A DNA stretch of 55,642 nucleotides, from contig DYFL01000012.1 of assembly GCA_020725195.1 (NCBI GenBank), positions 1 through 55,642 of the forward strand, given 5' to 3'. How positions within the stretch are numbered: the first letter of the stretch is position 1; each line of letters starts with the position of its first letter. The position numbers were made by a program, and so were the translations under genes. The DNA is from Hydrogenophilus sp. (GTDB lineage: Bacteria; Pseudomonadota; Gammaproteobacteria; Burkholderiales; Thiobacillaceae). Below are positions 32,224 to 40,449 of the stretch, one piece after another. The notes below the pieces were generated by a model that searched no databases, was not told where the DNA came from, and was given only the letters and a program-made list of their open reading frames with translations.

Positions 32224-34940
32224 GAATTGACTCCTGTCGTGGTTGGGGCCTCGGCCCGGTGGGTTTTCCAATACTCGGGGATGTCCTGGCGATAGCGGCG
32301 GAACACCAGGTTGGCGATCAGGGCGGTCCAGCCGGTCTGGTGCGCCGCACCCAGACCCCGGCCGGTCTCGCCATGGAAGTATTCGTGGAACAGGTGCAGG
32401 TCGTGCCAGTGGGGGTCGTGCTGCAGGGGCGAGTCCGGGGGATAGGCGGGGATGCGGCCGTCCGCCCCGCGCCGGAACAGGTCCACCAGGCGTTCGGCGA
32501 GCAGGTTGGCGACCTCCTTCAGGCTGACGGCGCGCCCGCCCAGGCAGGGTGCCGCCACGGTGAAGCTCCTGCCCAGGAAGCGGTGGTATTTTTCGATGGC
32601 CTGGATGAGCAGGTAGTTGGTGGGCAGCCAGATCGGGCCGCGCCAGTTGGAGTTGCCGCCGAACAGGACGCTCACGGACTCGCCCGGTTCGTACGCCATG
32701 TGCGCCCGGCCGATGCCCGGCAACTCGCCCAGGTCCTGCCGGGCGGTGTGGAGCTTGGATACGCTGCGCACGCCGTAGCGGGACAGGAACTGGTCCTCGT
32801 CCAGCACCCGGGCCAGGATGCGCGCGAGCCTGTCCGGGTCGGCCAGGGACAGGAGACGCTCGCCGCGCTCGTTCTCGTGTGCCGGGCAGGCGCACACCAC
32901 GTGGCCGTCGAAGCCGCCGCCGCCGTGCTCCAGGAGGCTGGCGGCGAAGCGCGGAGCGGCCTCGATGAGGCGCCGGTCCACCACCTCGCAGGCGAAGATC
33001 GGGATGATGCCCACCCAGGAGAACACGTCGATGCGGCGCTGGCCGCCGTCGGGCGCGAGCAGCAGATCCTTGTAGAAGCCGTCCGCCTCGTCCCAGAGGG
33101 AGAGGGCGTCGCCGTTGTGGCCCGCGATGCCGGCGGCGACATTGAGGAACTGGGTGTAGCACTGGATGGCGATGGCCTCGAACTCGCGGTCCTCCACCGC
33201 GATCTCCAGTGCGATCAGGGTGAGGTTCAGGGCGAACATGGCCATCCAGCCCGTGGCGTCGGCCTGCTTGAGGGCATAGCCCGCCGGCAGGGGCTGGGAG
33301 CGGTCGACCACGGAGATGTTGTCCAGGCCCATGAAGCCGCCCTCGAAGACGTTGTGGCCCTCCTGGTCCTTGCGGTTGATCCACCAGGCGTAATTGAGCA
33401 GCAGTTTGTGCAGCACCCGCTTGAGAAAGCCCCGGTCCTCGCGGCCGCGCTGCACCCGCTCCGCACGGTAGACCTTCAGTGCCGCGGCGGCGTGCAGCGG
33501 CGGGTTGGTGTCGCCGAGGGCCCATTCGTAGCCCGGGATCAGGCCGTTGGGATGCAGGGCGTCTTCGCGCAGCAGGAGCTCGACCTGCTCCTTGGCGAAG
33601 TCCACGTCCACCAGGGCCAGGCTCGCGGCATGGAAGGCCAGGTCCCAGGCGGCGAACCAGGGGTACTCCCACTTGTCCGGCATGGAGATGACCGCCTTCG
33701 CCTTGAAATGCCGCCAGCGGTGGTTGCGGCCCCGCTTGCGGGCCTCCGGCGGCGGGTGTCCGTCGCCGTCCAGCCAGCGGGCCACGTCGTAGTGGTAGAA
33801 CTGCTTGTTCCAGATCAGGCCGGCCAGGGCCTGGCGCAGGATGCGGTGGTCCTCGGCGGCGGCCTGGGGCAGCAGCTCGTCATAGAACACCGTGGCCTCG
33901 GACTGGCGCTGGGAGAAGAGGGCCTCCCAGCGGGCGAAGGGCTCGGCCAGCGGCTCCCGGGAGAGCACCATGCCGGTCATCACCGTTTCGCCGGAGGCCA
34001 CGCTGAGCCGGTGGCTGGCGGCGAACTTGGTGCCGGTGCGCCCCGGGTTCACCGCGCCGCGCTCGCCGTGGATCAGATAGCGATGGAAGGCGTCTTTCAC
34101 ATACGGGTTGGCGTTGGGGGCGCCCCAGAGCCTCTGCGTATTGGTTTCGTTGTCGGTGTAGAGCGGCTCCGCCTGGCGTCGGCCATAGAAGTGATAGACG
34201 CCCAGGGTGGGGTGCTCCGCCCGCAGCGCCCAGGCCGCCCCCTTGGGCGGCGGGATTTCCCTCAGCACGGGTCTTGCCCCGCCCTCGCCCCAGTTCCAGG
34301 TGTTCCTGAACCACAGGGTCGGCAGCAGCCAGATCGTGGCCGGCTCCGGGCCCCGGTTGGCGGCGAAGAGGCGGATATGGAGGCGTTCGGGTCCGGCCTT
34401 GGCGTAGCGCACCTCCACGTCCCAATAGCGATTGCCCTCGAACGCGCCGGCGTCGTCCAGCGTGACGGGCGGATCGGCGCGCGTGCGGCGGGCGTTTTCC
34501 GCCACCAGCCAGCGGTAGGGGAACTCGGCCTGGGGGTATTTGTAAAGGTAGCGCAGCCAGCTGTGGGTGGGGGTGGCGTCGAGGTGGAAGTAGCACTCCT
34601 TGACGTCCTCGCCATGGTTGCCCTGGTTGCCGCCGAGGCCGAAGAGGCGCTCCTTGAGGATGGGGTCGCGGCCGTTCCACAGGGTGAGCGCGAAGATGAG
34701 GCGCTGTTCCTCGTCGCAGATGCCGGCGATGCCGTCCTCGCTCCAGCGGTAGACGCGGCTGGCCGCCTGGTCGTGGTCGAAATGCTCCCAGGCCGCCCCG
34801 TCCGCGCTGTAGTCCTCGCGCACCGTGCCCCAGGCCCGCTCGGCGAGATACGGCCCCCACAGGTGCCAGTTCTCGAGCCCCTCGCGCTGGGCCTCCAGGC
34901 GCGCGCGCTCGGCGTTCGGAGGGGCTTGGAGGTCATGCAT
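32220..34940 (-). CDS. GH63-like (MGH1-type) glucosidase
   Basis: A 906-aa cytoplasmic glycoside hydrolase. It opens with [22 protein letters not shown] (a typical start of the family), has [32 protein letters not shown], a [23 protein letters not shown] segment with the likely catalytic Asp, and [15 protein letters not shown] near the C-terminus. The (alpha/alpha)6-barrel family cleaves alpha-glucosides or mannosyl-glycerate-type substrates. It overlaps the debranching-enzyme gene by 8 bp and DUF302 by 4 bp. From this context it probably acts on glycogen-derived oligosaccharides. Confidence 0.9.
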   Translation of the reverse strand: MHDLQAPPNAERARLEAQREGLENWHLWGPYLAERAWGTVREDYSADGAAWEHFDHDQAASRVYRWSEDGIAGICDEEQRLIFALTLWNGRDPILKERLFGLGGNQGNHGEDVKECYFHLDATPTHSWLRYLYKYPQAEFPYRWLVAENARRTRADPPVTLDDAGAFEGNRYWDVEVRYAKAGPERLHIRLFAANRGPEPATIWLLPTLWFRNTWNWGEGGARPVLREIPPPKGAAWALRAEHPTLGVYHFYGRRQAEPLYTDNETNTQRLWGAPNANPYVKDAFHRYLIHGERGAVNPGRTGTKFAASHRLSVASGETVMTGMVLSREPLAEPFARWEALFSQRQSEATVFYDELLPQAAAEDHRILRQALAGLIWNKQFYHYDVARWLDGDGHPPPEARKRGRNHRWRHFKAKAVISMPDKWEYPWFAAWDLAFHAASLALVDVDFAKEQVELLLREDALHPNGLIPGYEWALGDTNPPLHAAAALKVYRAERVQRGREDRGFLKRVLHKLLLNYAWWINRKDQEGHNVFEGGFMGLDNISVVDRSQPLPAGYALKQADATGWMAMFALNLTLIALEIAVEDREFEAIAIQCYTQFLNVAAGIAGHNGDALSLWDEADGFYKDLLLAPDGGQRRIDVFSWVGIIPIFACEVVDRRLIEAAPRFAASLLEHGGGGFDGHVVCACPAHENERGERLLSLADPDRLARILARVLDEDQFLSRYGVRSVSKLHTARQDLGELPGIGRAHMAYEPGESVSVLFGGNSNWRGPIWLPTNYLLIQAIEKYHRFLGRSFTVAAPCLGGRAVSLKEVANLLAERLVDLFRRGADGRIPAYPPDSPLQHDPHWHDLHLFHEYFHGETGRGLGAAHQTGWTALIANLVFRRYRQDIPEYWKTHRAEAPTTTGVNS

Positions 34941-36972
34941 GCCGGTGGTTCCCTAGTTTCGACCGCCTGGCCAGCTCCAGTTGGCACCAGGCCTGCAGCA
35001 CGCAGGCCACGGACCAGGCCTGGGATGGGGCGCCGCGCGGGGTGTGGGGCGGATCGGCGTCGCTGAGCTCGCTCACCGTGCCGAGGCCGGCGTCCGCCAG
35101 GTGGTCGCCGAACGGCTCCAGCAGGGACTGGGCCAGGGCGGCGTCGCCGGTGACCCGGTGCACGGCCAGGGCATAGTGGGGGAGCAGCCAGGCCCAGGCC
35201 GTCCCCTGGTGGTAGGCGGCGTCCCGTTCGGCCACGCCGCCCTCGTAGCGGGCCCGGTAGCCTGGATCGGCGGGGTCGAGGCTGCGCAGGCCATAGGAGG
35301 TGAGCAGCCGGGCGCCGACGATCCGCACCACGGCGGCCTGATCCCCGTGATCCAGGGGAGAGTGGGGCAGGGACACGGCCAGGATCTGGTTCGGGCGCAC
35401 GCGCGCATCGTCGCCGTCCGGGCCGTCCAGGACATCGACGAGACCACCGCCGTCCCCCCGCACGTAGCGCCGAAAGCCGGCCTGCGCCTGGGCCGCGAGG
35501 ATCGCGAAAGGCTCGGGATCCTCCTCCAGCAGGCGGGAGAGGTCGGCCAGGCCCATCAGGGCGTTGTACCAGAGGGCGTTCAGTTCCACAGGCTTGCCCG
35601 CGCGCGGCGTGACCGGGCGGCCCTCCACCCGGGCATCCATCCAGGTGAGCGCGGTGTCCGCCCCGCCGGCGCGGATCAGGCCGTCGGCCGGGTCCAAGCC
35701 GATGCCGTGCCGCGTGCCGCAGGCATATTCGCCCAGGATGCCCGTCAAGGCCGGATAGAGACGCTTGAGGGCGGCGAGGTCGTGTGTGGTCTCTACGTAG
35801 GCGCGCCAGGCCTCGACATACCAGAGCGCGGCGTCCGCCGAGTGGTACTCGGGCGGCGCGCCGTGCTCGGGGAAGTGGTTGGGCAGCAGGCCGGCATCGA
35901 GCAGGCCTGCCCAATACGCCAGGACGCGGCGCGCCTCGTCGTGCCGGTGGGTGGCCAGGGTCAGGCCCGGCAGGGCGATGAAGGTGTCGCGCCCCCAGTC
36001 TGAGAACCACGGGTAGCCGGCGATGACGGAGCCGGCCCGGCCGCCGTCCGGCAGGGGCCGCCCGATGAGAAAATCGTCGGAGGCCAGGACCAGCTGGTCG
36101 ATCCAGCCGGGCGCGTCCACGAGGCAGGAGTTCTGCACCTTGGCCAGGCGCAGCAGGTTGGCGTCGCGCTGCTGGCGCCGGCGCAGCGCCTCGGCCAGAT
36201 AGGGCGAGGGGTCGGCTTCGAGGGAGGCCGCGAAGCCGACCCATTCGCCGGGCGCGAGCGGCAGCGATACCTGGCCGACGCACAGGTGGTTGTCCTCGTC
36301 CGGCAGGCCGCGCCTGCGCTCCTCGCCCAGGCGGAAATGCTCGATCCAGGTCCGTTCCGGGTACAGACGCCCGCAGCGGGTGCGGAAACGCAGCCTGGTC
36401 TCATGGGGGAGGGACACGCACAGCTCCGTTTCGCCCGCCTCGATGGCCGGCTCGAAGTCCCCGGGCCGGGTCTGCCCGTGGTGATCGCGGCCGTTGACCA
36501 GCAGGCGGACCCACAGGCGCAGGCGTTCGGGGTCGGCCGGCCCCGGCAGCAGCCGCCAGGCCAGGTAGGCCGTATGGGCCCCGGCCTCCATCCAGACCCG
36601 CGCCTCGATGCGCAGCCCGCCGAGGGCATAGCGCCAGACCGGCAACCGCCCGTCCAGCCGGAAGGATTCGAGGTGCAGATGGCCCCGGGGCTCCACCGCG
36701 CCGCCGGCCCAGCGATTGGAATGCAGCGGCCAACAGCGGTCACCTGCCATCAGGGTGGCGTCGGCCTTGGCGAAGACCAGCGTGCGCGAGAGCGGCGGCG
36801 CGAGAGGGGCCGCCAGCAAGCCGTGGTAACGCCGGGTCAGCGTGCCCGCCACGGTGCCCGAGGCATAGCCGCCCAGGCCGTCGGCGAGCCACCATTCCCG
36901 TCGCTCGGCCTGGCCGAGGTCGCCGCAGACCTCCCGGCCGAAGCGGATGCGCTGGGGGAGTGCCTGTTCCAT
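34933..36972 (-). CDS. Glycogen debranching enzyme (amylo-alpha-1,6-glucosidase, archaeal/bacterial type)
   Basis: A 679-aa protein with the GDE N-terminal beta-domain (EWWLADGLGGYASGTVAGTLTRRYHGLL, near residues 25-52) and the C-terminal (alpha/alpha)6 catalytic domain. The latter contains IAGYPWFSDWGRDTFIALPGLTL, GLLPNHFPEHG, YHSADAALWYVEAW and YHQGTAWAWLLPHYALA. It hydrolyses alpha-1,6 branches of glycogen. It is probably co-transcribed with the GH63-like gene downstream and the DUF2934 gene upstream (36-bp gap). Confidence 0.93.
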   Translation of the reverse strand: MEQALPQRIRFGREVCGDLGQAERREWWLADGLGGYASGTVAGTLTRRYHGLLAAPLAPPLSRTLVFAKADATLMAGDRCWPLHSNRWAGGAVEPRGHLHLESFRLDGRLPVWRYALGGLRIEARVWMEAGAHTAYLAWRLLPGPADPERLRLWVRLLVNGRDHHGQTRPGDFEPAIEAGETELCVSLPHETRLRFRTRCGRLYPERTWIEHFRLGEERRRGLPDEDNHLCVGQVSLPLAPGEWVGFAASLEADPSPYLAEALRRRQQRDANLLRLAKVQNSCLVDAPGWIDQLVLASDDFLIGRPLPDGGRAGSVIAGYPWFSDWGRDTFIALPGLTLATHRHDEARRVLAYWAGLLDAGLLPNHFPEHGAPPEYHSADAALWYVEAWRAYVETTHDLAALKRLYPALTGILGEYACGTRHGIGLDPADGLIRAGGADTALTWMDARVEGRPVTPRAGKPVELNALWYNALMGLADLSRLLEEDPEPFAILAAQAQAGFRRYVRGDGGGLVDVLDGPDGDDARVRPNQILAVSLPHSPLDHGDQAAVVRIVGARLLTSYGLRSLDPADPGYRARYEGGVAERDAAYHQGTAWAWLLPHYALAVHRVTGDAALAQSLLEPFGDHLADAGLGTVSELSDADPPHTPRGAPSQAWSVACVLQAWCQLELARRSKLGNHRHA

Positions 36973-37008
36973 GACGGTCTCGGATGGCCAACCCAGGGTC
37001 CCACTGAG

Positions 37009-37230
37009 TCAGTGCCCGCCCCCGTACTGGCGCAGCCGTGCCTCGGTCGCCAGCCAGCCGTCCCTCTCGCAGCCCGGCGCAAGACCGCGCCGTTGCGCCA
37101 GGAAATAGGCCGCCTCCGCCACCTTGGTCTGGAAAATGTCCTCGGATAATACGGGCGGGTCTGCGCTGGTGCCGCCGGCTCCCGGCTCGGACGGGGCGGT
37201 GTTGTGTACCGCCTTGCGTGTCGTTCTCAT
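37009..37230 (-). CDS. Small DUF2934 protein
   Basis: A 73-aa protein. The C-terminal half has the DUF2934 pattern KVAEAAYFLAQRRGLAPGCERDGWLATEARL; the first 35 residues are low-complexity. The ATG at 37230 is chosen for its GGAGG Shine-Dalgarno; a longer reading starts further upstream. It heads the debranching-enzyme operon, and candidate ECF promoter C lies 52 bp before it. The family function is unknown. Confidence 0.78.
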   Translation of the reverse strand: MRTTRKAVHNTAPSEPGAGGTSADPPVLSEDIFQTKVAEAAYFLAQRRGLAPGCERDGWLATEARLRQYGGGH

Positions 37231-37281
37231 GTCAGCCTCCTTGCTGGTTTGAACGCAACCCTGATCCGGGTGCTTGTTCAT

Positions 37282-37310
37282 TAGTCGGGGATGAGGCGGA
37301 TTCCTGACAA
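37282..37310 (-). promoter_or_regulatory. Candidate ECF promoter C (DUF2934 / debranching operon)
   Basis: On the minus strand TTGTCAGG, 14 bases, CCGACTA followed by ATGAACA. Same -35 box and spacer length as promoters A and B, about 52 bp upstream of the ATG at 37230. Confidence 0.55.
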
Positions 37311-37317
37311 GTCGAGT

Positions 37318-37398
37318 TCAGACGAACAGGCAGATGTCCGACTCCCCGGCGAACTCGAAGAATTTGGCCGCGCCGCCGTATTCGATGCCGTCGGTCAT
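37318..37398 (-). pseudogene. C-terminal remnant of a DsrE-family gene
   Basis: A 26-codon frame reading MTDGIEYGGAAKFFEFAG and ending ESDICLFV. This matches the last residues of DsrE-like proteins (compare the DICLFV end of the DsrE2 at 12897). A stop codon lies ten codons upstream in frame, so the rest of the gene is gone. The fragment overlaps the upstream side of promoter C. Confidence 0.6.
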
Positions 37399-37431
37399 CC
37401 GGCGTGCGCAGAATCGATGCCTCTACCGCTG

Positions 37432-38019
37432 TCAGGCTGCCACGGGCGCCGCGTCAGACCATGCCCGTCCCGCGAACATCCTGTCCACGGGCGTATGGAA
37501 CAGATGGTTGGCGTAGTTGCTGATGGTCTTCACGGCGACGGCCAGCACGATTTCCAGGATCTGGCGCTCGCTGTAGCCGGCGGCAAGAAAGGCGCCGACG
37601 TCGGCTGCGTCGGGCAGCCCCCGCTTCACCACCATGGTGCGGGTGAAGTCGTGCAGGGCGGCCAGCCTGGCATCGGGGATGGGCCGGCCGTCGCGGATGG
37701 CATCGGTCACGGCCGCCGGCACGCCGGACATCTTGTCGGCCAGGAAACTGTGGGCGGCGACGCAATAGGTGCAGCCGTTCTCGCGGCTGATGGCGAGCAG
37801 CACTACTTCCTGCTCGGCCGGGCTGAAGCCCGAGAGCGCCCGGAACCGGTCGTAGCCGTGGATGTAGGTGTCCAGCAGGCCGGGGGAATTGGCCATGACG
37901 CTGTACATGTTGGGCACGAAGCCCAGCTTGTCGAGGGCCTCCTCCAACCGGTTCATGGCCAGGGGTTCGGCCTGTTCGGGGCCGAGGGCGGGCAGGGTGA
38001 GTTTGTATTCGGCTTGCAT
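37432..38019 (-). CDS. AhpD/CMD-like peroxidase-related protein
   Basis: A 195-aa alpha-helical protein. It has VLLAISRENGCTYCVAAHSFLADKM (CxxC-x3-H, AhpD-type) and an N-terminal LDKLGFVPNMYSVMANSPGLLDTYIHGYD that is typical of the peroxidase-related family. It may act as an alkylhydroperoxidase or general disulfide reductase. It starts at 38019 with a Shine-Dalgarno GAGGAG upstream. It lies 33 bp from the DsrE remnant and 65 bp downstream of the HMA-like gene. Confidence 0.9.
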   Translation of the reverse strand: MQAEYKLTLPALGPEQAEPLAMNRLEEALDKLGFVPNMYSVMANSPGLLDTYIHGYDRFRALSGFSPAEQEVVLLAISRENGCTYCVAAHSFLADKMSGVPAAVTDAIRDGRPIPDARLAALHDFTRTMVVKRGLPDAADVGAFLAAGYSERQILEIVLAVAVKTISNYANHLFHTPVDRMFAGRAWSDAAPVAA

Positions 38020-38084
38020 GGCTTGGTCTCCTCTAGAGACGGTGGAAAAGTGAACCGAGCGTTCCGGAATCTGGGAAAAAAAGT

Positions 38085-38312
38085 CTAGGCGCCGACGATC
38101 TGGGCGGCGTGGCCCGCATTCCTGACCGCGCCCAGCAAGTCGGCTGGGCGGCACTTGTCGGGATCGAAGGCCACCAGGAGCAGGTGCTCCCGGCCCGGGT
38201 TGAAGCGGGGCGCGATCACGCCGTCGACCTGGCGCAGGCTGTCCTCCAGGCAGGAACGCGCCTCGGCGTTCAGGCTGGCGTCGATGTGGATCATGATGTC
38301 GCTCATCTGCAT
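38085..38312 (-). CDS. Small heavy-metal-associated (HMA)-like protein
   Basis: A 75-aa ferredoxin-like alpha/beta protein: a beta strand (IMIHIDASL), a helix with RSCLEDSLRQVDGVI, then HLLLVAFDPDKCRPADLLGAVRNAGHAAQIVGA. The pattern fits HMA-type domains, but the GMxCxxC metal motif is absent, so metal binding is questionable. The ATG at 38312 has AGGAG six bases upstream. The MITE-like element at 38325-38555 lies immediately upstream and overlaps the end of the Shine-Dalgarno area. Confidence 0.6.
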   Translation of the reverse strand: MQMSDIMIHIDASLNAEARSCLEDSLRQVDGVIAPRFNPGREHLLLVAFDPDKCRPADLLGAVRNAGHAAQIVGA

Positions 38313-38324
38313 GGTTCGCTCCTG

Positions 38325-38555
38325 GTACGCCAACCCATAAGTTCCGCTATGTTCGACACGCCCCGCATCGCCGATTGCTTTGTGGTTACGGCCGCCGCCT
38401 CGCGGCTTAACCTGCCTGGCAGGCAGGTTAGCCTGCACCGAAACTGCGTTTTCGCTCATCCTCGCCATAGCTACGGCTATGGCTGCGGTTCGCTTCGCGC
38501 ACTCGGCGCGCGGATGCGCGTCTCGGCATGTACGCAAACTTATGGGTTGGCGTAC
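38325..38555. repeat. MITE-like element with perfect 19-bp terminal inverted repeats
   Basis: GTACGCCAACCCATAAGTT (38325-38343) and its exact reverse complement (38537-38555) enclose 193 bp that code for nothing convincing. The interior contains several hairpins (TAACCTGCC/GGCAGGTTA around 38407-38430, and CATAGC/GCTATG). There is no clear target-site duplication. A non-autonomous mobile element or a structured regulatory RNA is possible. Confidence 0.65.
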
Positions 38556-38629
38556 TAGTCCATGTTGGGGCAGGTCCCGGCTGGGTGCTCAGGTATATGT
38601 ACCAGTCGTTCCAGAATAGGCCAAAAAAA

Positions 38630-39223
38630 TCAGTCCAGCGCCCGCAGCACCACCGAGATAATGCCCTTGAGGGTGTCCGCGTCGGCTCCGGCCTTGGCCT
38701 GGGTCTTCAATCCGCTCATGCTGCTGACCAGGTAATGGGCCAGAGTGCGGGCATCGCGCCCGGGCGCGATGCTGCCTTCGCGCTGGGCGCGCTCGACCGC
38801 GGCCTGGAGGACGCCGCGAAAACGGTCGATGCTCTGCATGACGTCCCGGGCGATTTCCGGCTCGTTCTGGGCGAATTCGCTGGCGGTATTCATCACCAGA
38901 CAGCCGCGCGGGGGCTGGTCGCCGTCCACGTCATCCAGCACGGAGTAGAGAAAGGCCTCGATGAAGCCGCGCCCGGAAGGGGCGGCGGCCAGCCCCTGGC
39001 GAAGCTGCGCCACGAAACGGTCGGCATACAATCCCACGCACCTCCTGAACAGTTGCTGTTTGCCGCCAAAGGCCTGGTACAGGCTGCTCTTGGACAGGTC
39101 CATGGCGCCGAGCAGGTCCTGCATCGAGGTGTGCTCGAAGCCCCTGGCCCAGAACAGGTTCATGGCGATCTCCAAGGCGCGATCGGGGTCGAATTCGAGG
39201 GGGCGTCCAGCACTTGCAGTCAT
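38630..39223 (-). CDS. TetR-family regulator
   Basis: A 197-aa TetR protein: HTH at about residues 12-55 (ALEIAMNLFWARGFEHTSMQDLLGAMDLSKSSLYQAFGGKQQLF). The C-terminal domain has PPRGCLVMNTASEFA, typical of a TetR_C subgroup. The ATG at 39223 lies 14 bp from the CTGTACGGTACAG palindrome, its probable operator. It is divergent from the sigma gene at 39373. Confidence 0.9.
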   Translation of the reverse strand: MTASAGRPLEFDPDRALEIAMNLFWARGFEHTSMQDLLGAMDLSKSSLYQAFGGKQQLFRRCVGLYADRFVAQLRQGLAAAPSGRGFIEAFLYSVLDDVDGDQPPRGCLVMNTASEFAQNEPEIARDVMQSIDRFRGVLQAAVERAQREGSIAPGRDARTLAHYLVSSMSGLKTQAKAGADADTLKGIISVVLRALD

Positions 39224-39237
39224 GCCCAATATATGGA

Positions 39238-39250
39238 CTGTACGGTACAG
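39238..39250. promoter_or_regulatory. TetR-type operator CTGTACGGTACAG
   Basis: A perfect 13-bp palindrome with one central base, 14 bp upstream of the tetR ATG and 122 bp upstream of the divergent sigma gene. This is the usual form and place of a TetR autorepression site. Confidence 0.65.
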
Positions 39251-39372
39251 AATGTCAAGCGCCCTGGAAAACCTGTGCCAGAATTAAGGACCGAGTGGTG
39301 CATAAGCCGGCCGGCGACCGCGACCTGCCTAGGCGGGGTGCCGACAGGGATGCAGCCAAGGAGACGCACACC

Positions 39373-39963
39373 ATGAACGAGCTACAAGCGGACCGCCCCG
39401 GCCCGGCGGCCGACGCGGAACGCTGGCTGGAGGAGCATGGCGGCGCGCTGTACCGCTATGCGCTGGCCCACCTGGGCGATGAGCACAAGGCGGAAGAGGC
39501 CGTGCAGGAAACGCTCCTTGCCGCCTTGCAGGCGCACGGCCGGTTCGCCGGTGGCGCCTCGGTACGCACCTGGCTCATCGGCATCCTCAAGCACAAGGTC
39601 ATGGACATGTTCCGGCGCGAGGCGCGCGAAGTCCTGCTCGACGATCCGGATGACGCGGAGGAGATGGGCGAGGCGCGGGCGGAGGAGGGCTTTGCCCCCT
39701 CCGGCCGCTGGCGTGAGAGGTTGTCCGACTGGGGCAATCCGGAAGAACTGCTGGAGCGCGGCCAGTTCATGACCATCCTGCAACGCTGCCTGGATGCCTT
39801 GCCGGTGCGACTGGCGCGGCTTTTCTGGTTGCGCGAGGTCATGGAAGAAGAATCCGGAAATATCTGTCAGGAATTGGCGATCACGCCGACCAACCTGTGG
39901 ACGATGCTGTATCGGGCCCGCATGGGACTCCGGCAGTGTCTCGACAGGAACTGGGTCGGCTGA
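39373..39963 (+). CDS. Sigma-70 family (ECF-like) sigma factor, second pair
   Basis: A 196-aa ECF-type sigma. Region 2 contains LYRYALAHLGDEHKAEEAVQETLLAALQ; region 4 contains LDALPVRLARLFWLREVMEEESGNICQELAITPTNLWTMLYRARMGLRQCL. An acidic stretch of about 40 residues links them. It is followed by a small zinc-finger anti-sigma gene. Its targets are not visible here. The start at 39373 follows a Shine-Dalgarno AAGGAG. Confidence 0.9.
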   Translation: MNELQADRPGPAADAERWLEEHGGALYRYALAHLGDEHKAEEAVQETLLAALQAHGRFAGGASVRTWLIGILKHKVMDMFRREAREVLLDDPDDAEEMGEARAEEGFAPSGRWRERLSDWGNPEELLERGQFMTILQRCLDALPVRLARLFWLREVMEEESGNICQELAITPTNLWTMLYRARMGLRQCLDRNWVG

Positions 39964-39992
39964 CCGGGGGCCGGGCCCGAGGGTGAGTGAAG

Positions 39993-40256
39993 ATGTTGAC
40001 GTGCAAGGATGCAAGCCACTTGATTTCAGAGTCCCAGGAACGCCCCTTGGGCCCAATGGAACGCTGGGGGCTGCGGCTGCATCTGTGGATGTGCGTCAAT
40101 TGCCGGCGCTTCGAGAGGCAGATTGCCTTGATGCGGCAGGCCTTGCGCAAGCTGGGCCGTCGCGTCGAGGCGGATGCGGAAGGCGCCGACCTCGCCCCCG
40201 AGGCGCGTGAGCGCATCCGCAAGGCCTTGGCCGAACGGGACGATGACGCCCACTGA
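39993..40256 (+). CDS. Small zf-HC2-type anti-sigma factor
   Basis: An 87-aa soluble protein. It starts MLTCKDASHLISESQ, with the zinc ligand set C4-H9-... and LHLWMCVNCRRF (H-x3-C-x2-C), typical of zf-HC2 zinc anti-sigma domains. There is no membrane segment, so it senses in the cytoplasm or acts as a co-factor. It lies 29 bp downstream of the sigma gene. Confidence 0.88.
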   Translation: MLTCKDASHLISESQERPLGPMERWGLRLHLWMCVNCRRFERQIALMRQALRKLGRRVEADAEGADLAPEARERIRKALAERDDDAH

Positions 40257-40335
40257 GCCGCCCGGTTCTACGAGACCATCGTCATGAACCGCGCTTGCGG
40301 GCAATCGACACGACTTTGACTTCGGGAGAGGCGAG

Positions 40336-40449
40336 ATGAACACGACCAGGACCTCACGCCCCCTCGCCCTGATCGCCGTGATCGGGGCCGCCGACATGGT
40401 CGGCACGGCAGGCAAGCCCAAGGACGGCAGGGATGTCGGCGGCAGGTAA
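40336..40449 (+). CDS. Short ORF, possible decayed exported peptide
   Basis: A 37-codon ORF with a Shine-Dalgarno (GGGAGAGGCG) upstream. It reads MNTTRTSRPLALIAVIGAAD, then VGTAGKPKDG and ends at DVGGR. The hydrophobic start and the AGKPKDG stretch look like the signal region of a small exported protein, perhaps a DUF2282-type peptide whose Cys-rich part is lost. It overlaps the start of the HD-GYP gene by 17 bp. Low certainty. Confidence 0.35.
   Translation: MNTTRTSRPLALIAVIGAADMVGTAGKPKDGRDVGGR

Noticed and set aside
32259-35066. A plus-strand frame of 935 codons opposite the GH63-like gene
   Set aside because: Antisense shadow of a gene with clear family motifs; no ribosome site or domain.
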